In this document: in pieces, positions 42,407-50,297 of the stretch
How positions within the stretch are numbered: the first letter of the stretch is position 1
Layout of the letters: each line of letters opens with the position of its first letter
Assembly: GCA_002428485.1 (NCBI GenBank)
Contig: DIWM01000028.1
Coordinates: 1-57,619, forward strand
DNA length: 57,619 nt
From: Deltaproteobacteria bacterium UBA6106
Lineage (GTDB): Bacteria; Desulfobacterota; Syntrophorhabdia; Syntrophorhabdales; Syntrophorhabdaceae
Direction: 5' to 3'
Notes under the pieces: model-generated
Told to the model about the DNA's origin: nothing
Seen by the model: the letters and a program-made list of their open reading frames with translations, nothing else
Databases searched by the model: none
Program-made: the position numbers and the translations under genes

Positions 42407-43751
42407 ACCTGAAAAAGATCAGGCATCAGTACCGGTTGTTCTTTTCGTCGGGGCACACCCGGACGATATTGAGATTGGTGCAGGTGGAACCATAGCGAAA
42501 CTTGCCGGTTCAGGCTGGGATGTATGGTATTGTGTCCTTACCAGTGAATACGATATTGCCGTAGCGCAACAGAGAAAGGGGGAAGCGCAAAATGCTGCCC
42601 TTGCCCTCGGGATTAAACCGGAAAGGGTCATCTTGCTCGATTTACCTGATGCGCACCTGGAGGCAACAGGAGATACCGTTGCACAGTTGAGGGGGGTCCT
42701 GGAAAATCACAAAGTAAGCCCTGACATTGTCTTTACCCACACCCTGGCTGACAGCCACAATGATCACCGTGCAGTTCATAACATCGTCCTTTCAACCTTC
42801 AGAAAAAAACCAATACTTTCCTTTGCCGTAGTGAATTCCCTCATACAATCAGAGTTCAGGCCCAAGGTGTTTGTCGAAGTCGGTCAATATAAAAACGTAA
42901 AACAAGAATCGCTGATGCGTCATGTTTCACAGAGCACCAGGATTGACGAAAAGGCAATCGAAAATATCAATAAGGCCTTCTCCACAGACCTCGGACTCGA
43001 TGAAACCGAACCCTTCGAGGTAATTCTTCAGGAAGGGGCGGAGGATCTACTGTACCTGGTCCTCAGCCTCAACGACTGTCCTTTCCATAACTTTTGGTAT
43101 CCCTTACTCAGAGAACAACCCCTCGTTGTTATCCATTCAGTTCCCGTCTACAGAAAAAACATCCATTACGGATGGACGGCAAATAAGGAACAGGAGGGCA
43201 TTGAGCTGCTCTATGAAACATTTGCAAAAATGTGGCATGACCGTCACCCTGTAATAAGCAAAAGTTCGGTCAACCCCTCTGCGGAGGGGTATCTGCAAAC
43301 CTCTAATATCCTTCTATGCGGGAGTTCAGCATCGAATCAGTTCATAATTAACCATTTTAACAATTTCAATGGCATACGGTACAGAACCGAACACTCTATG
43401 CCCGATTACACAAATCTTGCGATCAAAGACCTTGCCTCTTCGAAAAGGATTGCTGCACACTATGAAAAAGACGATTCCGGTAACTATATCGTAACAAAAG
43501 ATTTTGGGATATTAACGGTTATGCGTAATCCGATACACGAAACGAAGAGCCTCATCGGCTGTATGGGCATTCACGGATTTGGGACCTTCGGGTGCCTGCG
43601 GGCTATCTGCGAAAGGGGACCTCTGAAAGAGTTGCTTCCATTCATTGACTTTCCTCTACGGAGTATCGGTATACAGGTCCTCGTAGAATATGATATCCGG
43701 AACGATGTGATAGAGATAGACGGAAAAAGCCTCCATATGATCTCCCCTTAG
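42399..43751 (+). CDS. PIG-L/LmbE-type deacetylase fused to an unassigned C-terminal domain
   Basis: A 450-residue cytoplasmic protein. Residues about 10-150 form a PIG-L deacetylase (zinc-dependent N-acetyl hydrolase) with the metal motifs GAHPDDIEIGAGG and the distal DSHNDHRAVHN. The remaining 250 or so residues are unusual: they carry ILLCGSSASNQFI, a middle beta region and a final LIGCMGIHGFGTFG. This tail resembles a domain seen separately in some proteins of unknown function. No signal peptide is present, so it would act on a sugar or sugar-nucleotide inside the cell. It overlaps the kinase stop by 8 bp and ends 10 bp from the convergent PilZ gene. GlcNAc as substrate is inferred from the family. 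Confidence 0.85.
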   Translation: MNKPEKDQASVPVVLFVGAHPDDIEIGAGGTIAKLAGSGWDVWYCVLTSEYDIAVAQQRKGEAQNAALALGIKPERVILLDLPDAHLEATGDTVAQLRGVLENHKVSPDIVFTHTLADSHNDHRAVHNIVLSTFRKKPILSFAVVNSLIQSEFRPKVFVEVGQYKNVKQESLMRHVSQSTRIDEKAIENINKAFSTDLGLDETEPFEVILQEGAEDLLYLVLSLNDCPFHNFWYPLLREQPLVVIHSVPVYRKNIHYGWTANKEQEGIELLYETFAKMWHDRHPVISKSSVNPSAEGYLQTSNILLCGSSASNQFIINHFNNFNGIRYRTEHSMPDYTNLAIKDLASSKRIAAHYEKDDSGNYIVTKDFGILTVMRNPIHETKSLIGCMGIHGFGTFGCLRAICERGPLKELLPFIDFPLRSIGIQVLVEYDIRNDVIEIDGKSLHMISP

Positions 43752-43761
43752 CAGATAAATT

Positions 43762-44571
43762 TTACAGGGCGTGAATATAGAGCATGACGATAGTGTTGTA
43801 ATTAAAGTAGAGCCTTTTTTCAAGCTCCTTTATGGCATTAAGGTAAGGCATAATACTCTCGCTCTGGAAGGCAATCTTGAAGATTTCGACATAGATCTCT
43901 GATTCTATCATTGCCCGCAATTCTTCCAGGTCGACGAATTTCGCCATTTCTGCATACGATTTCATCTGGCCTTTTATCGTTTTGGAAAGAGATTCCAGCC
44001 TGGTATGATTTTCCATGGCCCTATCACGGACATCTGCCAGGAAGGACTCCTTGAGTTTGGGATATTCTTCATGGGGATACATGGAGATCCTTGAGAAAAA
44101 AGGGATTAGGTGCCCCAGATAAATAGCCACTCCCTGTTTCAGAAGCGCAGTATCTTTCATCACCCCGCAAAGCAAGTCATCCTTGAACATAAAATCATCA
44201 AAGGAGGCAGCTATGGATGCCGCTTCTAAAGAGATAAAAACAGGATAGGGAGATTGCGTAGTATTTTCGAGTACCGTACCGCAGATCTCCCCATCTATGG
44301 AGTCATCCCATTCTGTCCATACTATGACACCCTGATCATAGAAGTTCTTTCCAATATTCAGGGGCAGATGGAAATTGATCCTATCCCCTTTCTTTACCCT
44401 TTCCCTGTTCACCAGCCAACGCGGAATAGCAAATTTCAGACCGCTCTTGCTGATGTCCATGATAATGTACTGGAAACAGGCCTGGTCTTCATCCCTTGAT
44501 CCCAGAAAGGGGAGATTGATTGAGCTGATGGCCAACCGCTCTTCTCTACGTTTTTCTACTGGTGCATCCAT
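43762..44571 (-). CDS. PilZ-domain protein
   Basis: A 269-residue protein. The N-terminal PilZ domain (about 6-115) has the c-di-GMP motifs: KRREERL (RxxxR) and DISKSGLKF (D/NxSxxG). The rest is helical with no match I recognise. It could be the c-di-GMP receptor that couples the GGDEF/HD-GYP enzymes of region 1 to the polysaccharide operon beside it, as Alg44 or the BcsA PilZ domain do. It is convergent with the PIG-L gene, so the two are not in one operon. On the minus strand a TATAAT lies 14-19 bp upstream of the ATG, but no good -35 box was found. Confidence 0.88.
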   Translation of the reverse strand: MDAPVEKRREERLAISSINLPFLGSRDEDQACFQYIIMDISKSGLKFAIPRWLVNRERVKKGDRINFHLPLNIGKNFYDQGVIVWTEWDDSIDGEICGTVLENTTQSPYPVFISLEAASIAASFDDFMFKDDLLCGVMKDTALLKQGVAIYLGHLIPFFSRISMYPHEEYPKLKESFLADVRDRAMENHTRLESLSKTIKGQMKSYAEMAKFVDLEELRAMIESEIYVEIFKIAFQSESIMPYLNAIKELEKRLYFNYNTIVMLYIHAL

Positions 44572-44687
44572 AACGTTTTTTACATTATACAGCCTGCATC
44601 AATAATTATCTATCATTCTTTAAAAAATGATATTTATTTGCAATAAAATGGATATAATATATTAAGGTTATTAAAAGAGAGACAGCG

Positions 44688-45896
44688 GTGTTAGAGAAAG
44701 AAAAGATACTGATAGTCGACGATAGTGAAGATATACGGGTTCTTTTGAACCGCATCTTGAAGGCAGCGGGGTATGAGGTTTACGCAGTCAGTAGCGGTGA
44801 GGATGCGTTACGACAGGCAATGGAGCTGAAACCGGACCTGATCCTTCTCGACATAGTAATGCCGGGCATCAGCGGTTACGAGGTGTGCAAAAGACTCAAG
44901 ACAGAAGATTCCCCTGTCGATGCAACGGTTATCTTCCTTTCAGCTAAATCTGATGCCGCAGACAAAATAAAAGGGCTTGAGATTGGCGGTTCTGACTATA
45001 TCACAAAACCTTTTGATAAAGGGGAAGTGCTCGCCCGCGTTGAGAATCAGCTCAAGATCCGTCGTCTTACAAATGAACTGATAATGACCAACATTGAACT
45101 CACCGATAAACAGAAACGACTCGATGAGGACCTGAAGGCGGCGGCGGGCATTCAGCAGAGCCTTTTACCAAGAACAATACCTGATTTTAAAAATCTTGCC
45201 ATCGCCTGGAAATTCATGCCGTCCCATATGATCGGAGGAGACATTTTTAACGTCTTTCGCCTCGACGAAAACCATGTCGGGTTCTACATGATTGATGTCA
45301 GCGGTCACGGAGTACCCTCTGCTCTTATTACAGTCTCTGTTTCTCAAATGCTCCAGCCTGACAGTGGCTATGTCACAAAGAAAAAACAGTACGAACCACC
45401 CGGTTACAAAATAGAACCTCCAGGAGTAGTGCTTCAAATCCTTGATCGCGAGTATCCATTGAGCCGGTTCGAAAAATACTTTACTATCATATACATGGTA
45501 ATAAACATACGTGACGGCAGCCTCCTTTACAGCAATGCTGCCCATCCTCCCCCCGTGATTATCCACCAGGATAGCGGCTTAAAGATACTGGATAAAGGAG
45601 GTACGATCATTGGTTTGGATGGCATCGTTCCATTCGAAGAAGAACAAATCGATCTTCACGATGGGGACAAGATCATCCTTTATACAGACGGGGTGGTTGA
45701 ATATCAGAACAATGAAGAGGAATTTTTCGGTGAAGAACGTTTTTATTCACTGCTGAATGATTTGAGGCATGAAACTGTTGAAAAACTCATCGATGAAGTT
45801 GTAACATCTATTATTGCCTTTGGCAAAGGAAAGGAATTCCAGGATGATATCACGCTCGTTGCTATCGAATATAAGGGTAAGCATAAGGGGGGGTAA
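44688..45896 (+). CDS. Response regulator PP2C phosphatase (RsbU/SpoIIE-type)
   Basis: A 402-residue regulator. An N-terminal receiver (about 5-122, IVDDSED, LILLDIVMPGISG, TKPFD) is joined by a coiled coil (about 125-160) to a PPM/PP2C serine phosphatase (about 165-395) with the metal sites GGDIFNVF, IDVSGHGVPSA, YTDGVVE and DDITLVAIEY. It dephosphorylates STAS-domain antagonists, so phosphorylation of the receiver would switch a partner-switching pathway. The GTG start has AGAGA upstream. It precedes the STAS and anti-sigma-type genes. A TATAAT is present 30 bp upstream but the -35 is not clear. Confidence 0.93.
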   Translation: MLEKEKILIVDDSEDIRVLLNRILKAAGYEVYAVSSGEDALRQAMELKPDLILLDIVMPGISGYEVCKRLKTEDSPVDATVIFLSAKSDAADKIKGLEIGGSDYITKPFDKGEVLARVENQLKIRRLTNELIMTNIELTDKQKRLDEDLKAAAGIQQSLLPRTIPDFKNLAIAWKFMPSHMIGGDIFNVFRLDENHVGFYMIDVSGHGVPSALITVSVSQMLQPDSGYVTKKKQYEPPGYKIEPPGVVLQILDREYPLSRFEKYFTIIYMVINIRDGSLLYSNAAHPPPVIIHQDSGLKILDKGGTIIGLDGIVPFEEEQIDLHDGDKIILYTDGVVEYQNNEEEFFGEERFYSLLNDLRHETVEKLIDEVVTSIIAFGKGKEFQDDITLVAIEYKGKHKGG

Positions 45897-45957
45897 TCAT
45901 ATACCTATCGGGAAGCTTAGCACAGGTTTGAAAGATCCGGTTTAAGGGAGGGCTTAC

Positions 45958-46296
45958 ATGCAGATACAGCAAAAAAAGGTCGACAATATACTCATCGTGA
46001 AACCATTGGAAAAGAGGATAGATGCATCCACCGCCACTGAGTTTAAAGGTAAAATAGTAGACCTGGTAAACTCCGGAAACACAAAGATCGTTCTTGATCT
46101 TGCAAATGTTGACTTTATCGATAGCAGTGGTCTCGGTGCCATTGTCTCATGTCTTAAAACTATAGGGAATAATGGAGACCTTGTTATCAGTGGTATCCAG
46201 GAAACTGTCATGAGCCTTTTCCGGCTTACCAGGATGAACCGGGTATTCCAGATCTTCCCTTCAGAGCAGGAAGCGATCCAGGCCCTTTCAAGATAA
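45958..46296 (+). CDS. STAS-domain anti-sigma factor antagonist
   Basis: A 112-residue SpoIIAA/RsbV-like protein with the phosphorylatable serine region VDFIDSSGLGAIVS. In its unphosphorylated form it sequesters the anti-sigma kinase; it is rephosphorylated by that kinase and dephosphorylated by the PP2C protein encoded just upstream. GGGAGGG precedes the ATG. The kinase gene follows after two bases. Confidence 0.95.
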   Translation: MQIQQKKVDNILIVKPLEKRIDASTATEFKGKIVDLVNSGNTKIVLDLANVDFIDSSGLGAIVSCLKTIGNNGDLVISGIQETVMSLFRLTRMNRVFQIFPSEQEAIQALSR

Positions 46297-46298
46297 AT

Positions 46299-46742
46299 AT
46301 GCCCGATACACTGTCACCAAAAAAAATTACCTTTTTGATTGATAGCAAGCTCGATAATGTTTCCCTTGTGGGTGTTGCCATACGCGGGATATGCAACTAC
46401 CTTTCTTTGAGCGAAATAGACACATATTACCTTGAACTATGTGTTGTGGAAGCGGTCAATAACGCGATCAAGCATGCCTACAATTCTGAAGCCGGACACG
46501 CTGTCGAAATCAATATCACCCATTCAAGCAATGACATGACCTTCGAAATAAGCGACAGGGGGAGAAAAATGGCATCCCATTGTCCGCATCGTTTTGATTT
46601 TGACGCTGAAGACCTTTTTGTGATTCCGGAGCACGGGATGGGCCTCTATATAATAGATTCAATTATGGATGAAGTAACGTACCAGTCAGACGGCAATAAA
46701 AACACGTTGACTATGCGTAAATACTTTCATTATAAAAATTAA
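46299..46742 (+). CDS. Anti-sigma-type serine kinase (RsbW/SpoIIAB family)
   Basis: A 147-residue GHKL-fold kinase with N box ELCVVEAVNNAIKHAYN and G box PEHGMGLYIIDSIMDE. It would phosphorylate the STAS protein at 45958 and bind a target, commonly an alternative sigma factor. No sigma factor is encoded in the window, so the controlled target could be elsewhere or be an enzyme. It is part of a tight three-gene partner-switching unit. Confidence 0.93.
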   Translation: MPDTLSPKKITFLIDSKLDNVSLVGVAIRGICNYLSLSEIDTYYLELCVVEAVNNAIKHAYNSEAGHAVEINITHSSNDMTFEISDRGRKMASHCPHRFDFDAEDLFVIPEHGMGLYIIDSIMDEVTYQSDGNKNTLTMRKYFHYKN

Positions 46743-46772
46743 AAACGTTTTTAACCAGTGGGGGCAGTCGGC

Positions 46773-48167
46773 ATGACCGAGCAAGAGCTACTACACGCTT
46801 TGCAACAATACGGCCAGGATCATCTCGTGGATTATTATCATACGCTGCCTTCTCAACGCAAACATGATTTTATTCACAAGATCCTTCAATTCGACATACA
46901 TTTTGCCTTCAAACTATATAAGGAATTTTGCTCAAAGAAAGATGCCCGGCAAATGATAAGAACCATCGAGCCACCCCAAGTGTTTACTATTCCAAAAAAT
47001 GTACAGGAACAGAAAAAGATCGAGGAAGCCTGCATCACAGGAGAATCCCTGATCAAACAACAAAAAGTGGCTGTTCTTATAGTAGCCGGAGGCCAGGGCT
47101 CCAGGCTTGGTTATGAAGGACCAAAGGGAACTCTTCGAATCTCACCGATAAAAGGTAAAACGCTTTTTCAGCTTTTTGCTGAGCAGGTCATTGCGCTTTC
47201 ACGACGTTACGGGGTAACCATCCCGATGCTCATCATGACGAGCCAGGAAAACAACAAAGACACTATCAAATTTTTTCATACCCATAATCTCTTTGGTCTT
47301 AGTCCGGAGACTGTTCACTTTTTTCAGCAAGGGATGCTGCCGACAACTACTTCGGATGGTAAGCTTCTTTTAAAGGGTGATGGCAATTTTGTTGCGAATC
47401 CGGACGGCCATGGCGGCTCTCTGAAGGCCCTCCATGATTCGGGTCTGCTCAGGAAATTGACAGAACAAGGATACCAGGAGCTTTTTTACTGCCAGGTCGA
47501 TAACCCGCTTGTGAAGATTGCTGACCCTGTATTCCTTGGGCTGCATGCAATAACAGGCGCTGACGCCTCCACAAAGGTCGTCAGGAGACAGGATATCCAG
47601 GAAAAGGTTGGCCTTTACGTGTATGTAAATGGCAGGGACGCTGTCGTTGAGTACAGCGACATCGGTGCTGAATATATGTCTATGCTGGACGACGAAGGCA
47701 ATATCCTTTTCTGGGCCGGCAACACTGCGATACACATTTTTTCCCTTGCCTTTATTCAGCGCATGACCGACCACGGTTTTGTATTGCCCTACCATTGTGC
47801 ACAAAAGGCCGTTGAATACACCGATCATACGGGAAAACCCTGCACCGACGATGTATGGAAGTTCGAGACCTTTGTATTCGACGCCATCCCTCTTGCCGGC
47901 AAGACCTGCTGCATGGAGGTTATACGGGAAGAAGAGTTCGCACCGGTCAAAAATAAAGACGGACCGGACTCACCTGAGACAGCTCAAAAGGCCATGATCG
48001 GCCTCCACAGGGGCTGGCTGCAAAAGGCAGGCATCGATACAGCTCCGGATGCGAGAGTAGAGATCAGCCCCCTCCTCGCACTGGATAGCATAGAACTTCA
48101 GGAAAAGATCCAACGTGGAAGATTCACCGGGAAAAAGGATATATATTTGGACATTGAACGAGTATGA
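46773..48167 (+). CDS. UDP-sugar pyrophosphorylase of the eukaryotic UAP1/UDPGP type
   Basis: A 464-residue cytosolic nucleotidyltransferase forming UDP-sugar from UTP and sugar-1-phosphate. Motifs match UDP-N-acetylglucosamine pyrophosphorylases: LIVAGGQGSRLGYEGPKGT for UTP binding, VHFFQQGMLPTTT, NPDGHGGSLKAL, CQVDNPLVKIADP and MEVIREEEFAPVKN. UDP-N-acetylglucosamine or UDP-N-acetylgalactosamine is the likeliest product; UDP-glucose cannot be excluded. The start is the ATG at 46773 with GTGGGGG upstream; a GTG 15 bp earlier is less likely. It is encoded just after the partner-switching genes and could supply the polymerase at 36659. Confidence 0.9.
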   Translation: MTEQELLHALQQYGQDHLVDYYHTLPSQRKHDFIHKILQFDIHFAFKLYKEFCSKKDARQMIRTIEPPQVFTIPKNVQEQKKIEEACITGESLIKQQKVAVLIVAGGQGSRLGYEGPKGTLRISPIKGKTLFQLFAEQVIALSRRYGVTIPMLIMTSQENNKDTIKFFHTHNLFGLSPETVHFFQQGMLPTTTSDGKLLLKGDGNFVANPDGHGGSLKALHDSGLLRKLTEQGYQELFYCQVDNPLVKIADPVFLGLHAITGADASTKVVRRQDIQEKVGLYVYVNGRDAVVEYSDIGAEYMSMLDDEGNILFWAGNTAIHIFSLAFIQRMTDHGFVLPYHCAQKAVEYTDHTGKPCTDDVWKFETFVFDAIPLAGKTCCMEVIREEEFAPVKNKDGPDSPETAQKAMIGLHRGWLQKAGIDTAPDARVEISPLLALDSIELQEKIQRGRFTGKKDIYLDIERV

Positions 48168-48195
48168 TATTATTAATACACCAAGGAGACCGTGA

Positions 48196-48675
48196 ATGGA
48201 CATAAAGACTTCGGGCGATTTGAAGGGGATACTGGAGGTTCTCGCTGCAATGTCAGAAACCGAGCTGACCATCAGTAAATTTTATGCAGCATGCAGTGAG
48301 CTTTCACAAGACGCTTCCGCCTTCTGGGACGGGATCAGCAAGGCCGAGATAAAACATAGTGAAAATATAAAAAAGATAATCGACGTCATATCAACAAAAC
48401 CGGAACGTTTCGAAAAGGGCAGGCCATTTAACATCTTTGCGATCAAAACCTTTAACGACGGCGTAAAAAACTATATCAGCAAACTAACAAACGGCGAGAT
48501 CGACGTAAACAAAGCCTGCTTCATCGCGCGGGACATAGAAAATTCACTTCTTGAAAACCGCTATGGCGAGATCGTCAAGACCGACGATATAGAGTTTAAA
48601 ACATTGATAGGAGAAATCATTTCGGAGACAGAGGAACACAAGACAATCCTCGAGCGCAGGTGCCGGGAACACTAA
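48196..48675 (+). CDS. Rubrerythrin/ferritin-like protein
   Basis: A 159-residue helical protein resembling the four-helix diiron fold. Possible carboxylate and His ligands are SETELTISKFYAAC, SKAEIKHSENI (ExxH), RDIENSLLENRYGE and SETEEHKTILE. The second ExxH motif of rubrerythrins is not strictly kept, so iron binding needs proof. There are no rubredoxin-type cysteines. It overlaps the cyclase gene by one base (TAATG) and could sense oxygen or peroxide for it. AAGGAG precedes the ATG. Without structural comparison I keep the family call tentative. Confidence 0.7.
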   Translation: MDIKTSGDLKGILEVLAAMSETELTISKFYAACSELSQDASAFWDGISKAEIKHSENIKKIIDVISTKPERFEKGRPFNIFAIKTFNDGVKNYISKLTNGEIDVNKACFIARDIENSLLENRYGEIVKTDDIEFKTLIGEIISETEEHKTILERRCREH

Positions 48676-49472
48676 TGTCAAAAATAAAAAAAGGATCGAT
48701 CGTTGAATTCTGCAAAAGCTGTGAGAGCGAAACCGGATCGACAGACATGCTCCTGCGCGAATACATCGGGTCTCTCGCTGTCATCGAGGACGATAACATA
48801 CAGAAAAGGCTCCTTAAGGAGCTCGTCAAAAAATATGTAGCCCTTGAGAAACGCGTTGACGGCTTATTGAAAAATACGCTCCCCGGGGAGGTCGCCGAGG
48901 AGATCAAGTACCATTGGGCCTATCCCCCGCGTTCCTGCGAATGCACTATCCTCTTCACCGATATTGCAGGCTTTACACATCTCGCTGAAAAGATGTCCGG
49001 CGAGCACCTCGTGGGCACCCTGGACAAGATATTTAAAAAATTCGATGATATTGTGAACAGTTTCCGTGGGACAAAGATCAAGACGATCGGCGATGCATAC
49101 ATGGCGGTCTTCGGGGCGCCCCATTCATATGACGATCATGCCGTTATGGCAATTCGGGCCGCCCTCGCCTTTTTAAGATTTCTCGACCAGTTCAACGGGG
49201 ATTCTGATCAGCATTTTCAGATGCGCATCGGAATCCACACCGGTAAGGTGATCGCCGGCGTTGTGGGAAAGGAACGCATGCAGTTCGATGTGTTCGGCGA
49301 TAATGTCAACATTGCTTCAAGGTTCGAATCATCGGGGATCCCGGGGCGGGTAAATGTCTCCGAGGCTACTTACAGGGTTGCTCAGGGTTTCTTTGTTTTT
49401 GAGGAAAGAGGGGAGATCAGTCTTAAGAACAAGGCAAACATGAAGGCATATCTTGTGGTAAGGGAGGTGTAA
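48675..49472 (+). CDS. Soluble class III adenylate/guanylate cyclase
   Basis: A 265-residue cytoplasmic cyclase. An N-terminal helical region (about 1-70) contains a cysteine pair (FCKSCESE) and precedes the catalytic domain (about 80-262). Metal-binding aspartates are in LFTDIAGFTH and KTIGDAYMAVFG; Lys in KERMQFD, Asp in QFDVFGD and NIASRFES complete the active site. Like the enzyme at 1450 it probably makes cAMP. It lies between a ferritin-like protein and a diiron beta-lactamase-fold protein with 1 bp overlap and 4 bp gap. The cysteines could be redox sensitive. The ATG at 48675 is preferred over an upstream frame. Confidence 0.92.
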   Translation: MSKIKKGSIVEFCKSCESETGSTDMLLREYIGSLAVIEDDNIQKRLLKELVKKYVALEKRVDGLLKNTLPGEVAEEIKYHWAYPPRSCECTILFTDIAGFTHLAEKMSGEHLVGTLDKIFKKFDDIVNSFRGTKIKTIGDAYMAVFGAPHSYDDHAVMAIRAALAFLRFLDQFNGDSDQHFQMRIGIHTGKVIAGVVGKERMQFDVFGDNVNIASRFESSGIPGRVNVSEATYRVAQGFFVFEERGEISLKNKANMKAYLVVREV

Positions 49473-49476
49473 AACA

Positions 49477-50292
49477 ATGGGCGATGGTCTCAAAGAATAT
49501 GACAGGCCTATACAGATCGCTGAGGGGATATACTGGGTAGGTTTTCACGATGAAAGCACTAATCTCCACTGCAACCCCTATCTGATCGTTGAAGGCGACG
49601 AAGCCATCCTCATAGATGCCGGGAGCAGGCCTGATTTCGCGACGGTCATGATGAAGATACTGCAGACAGGGATCGACCCTGACAATATAGTAGCCCTGAT
49701 CTATCAGCACTTCGACCCTGACCTCTGCGGTTCAATGCCCAATGTCGTCGACATGTGCAGGAACAAACGTCTCATGATCCTTTCTGAAGTACACAACAAT
49801 GTTTTCATCAATTATTACATCGACAGCGACAAGCATAAACTTTTGGAAACTATCGACAACCTGAATTTCACCCTGGAGCTCAACGGCAGAGAATTGAAGT
49901 TCATCAAAACGCCTCATGCCCATTGTCCCGGCAGTTTCGTTACCTACGATAAAAAGACGAAGACGCTTTTCACCAGCGATCTTTTTGGAAGCTTCTCAAG
50001 ACAATGGGAACTGTTCACCCGTTTGACCGATGAATGCCGTACCTGCGAGGACTACGAGGACTGCATCAATGAAAGGCCCTACTGCCCCCTCCCGGACATC
50101 ATTGATTTCCACAGGGAGGTGATGCCCTCGGGAAAGGTCCTGCGTTTTGCCATGCGCCAGATAGGCGGCCTGGACATCGATCGCATCGCCCCGCAGCACG
50201 GAAGCGTCTTCGACCGAAAGGATGACATCCCCTTTCTCATTGAGAAGCTTGCCGGCCTCGACAAGGTCGGCATCGACGCCTTCGAACCCTGA
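49477..50292 (+). CDS. Metallo-beta-lactamase-fold protein of the oxygen-binding diiron (ODP/flavodiiron) type
   Basis: A 271-residue protein lacking a flavodoxin domain. The metal site of flavodiiron-type proteins is recognisable in YQHFDPDLCGSM, PHAHCPGSF, FTSDLFGS and APQHGSVF, but the usual HxExDH is HFDPDL: Asp replaces Glu and Leu replaces the second His. A cysteine cluster CX2CX5CX6C follows (DECRTCEDYEDC, then RPYC). ODP relatives bind oxygen and signal to chemotaxis kinases in spirochaetes. Being co-encoded with a cyclase and a ferritin-like protein, it may be the oxygen or NO sensor of that module. It ends 5 bp before the convergent pyk. Confidence 0.85.
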   Translation: MGDGLKEYDRPIQIAEGIYWVGFHDESTNLHCNPYLIVEGDEAILIDAGSRPDFATVMMKILQTGIDPDNIVALIYQHFDPDLCGSMPNVVDMCRNKRLMILSEVHNNVFINYYIDSDKHKLLETIDNLNFTLELNGRELKFIKTPHAHCPGSFVTYDKKTKTLFTSDLFGSFSRQWELFTRLTDECRTCEDYEDCINERPYCPLPDIIDFHREVMPSGKVLRFAMRQIGGLDIDRIAPQHGSVFDRKDDIPFLIEKLAGLDKVGIDAFEP

Positions 50293-50297
50293 GCGAG

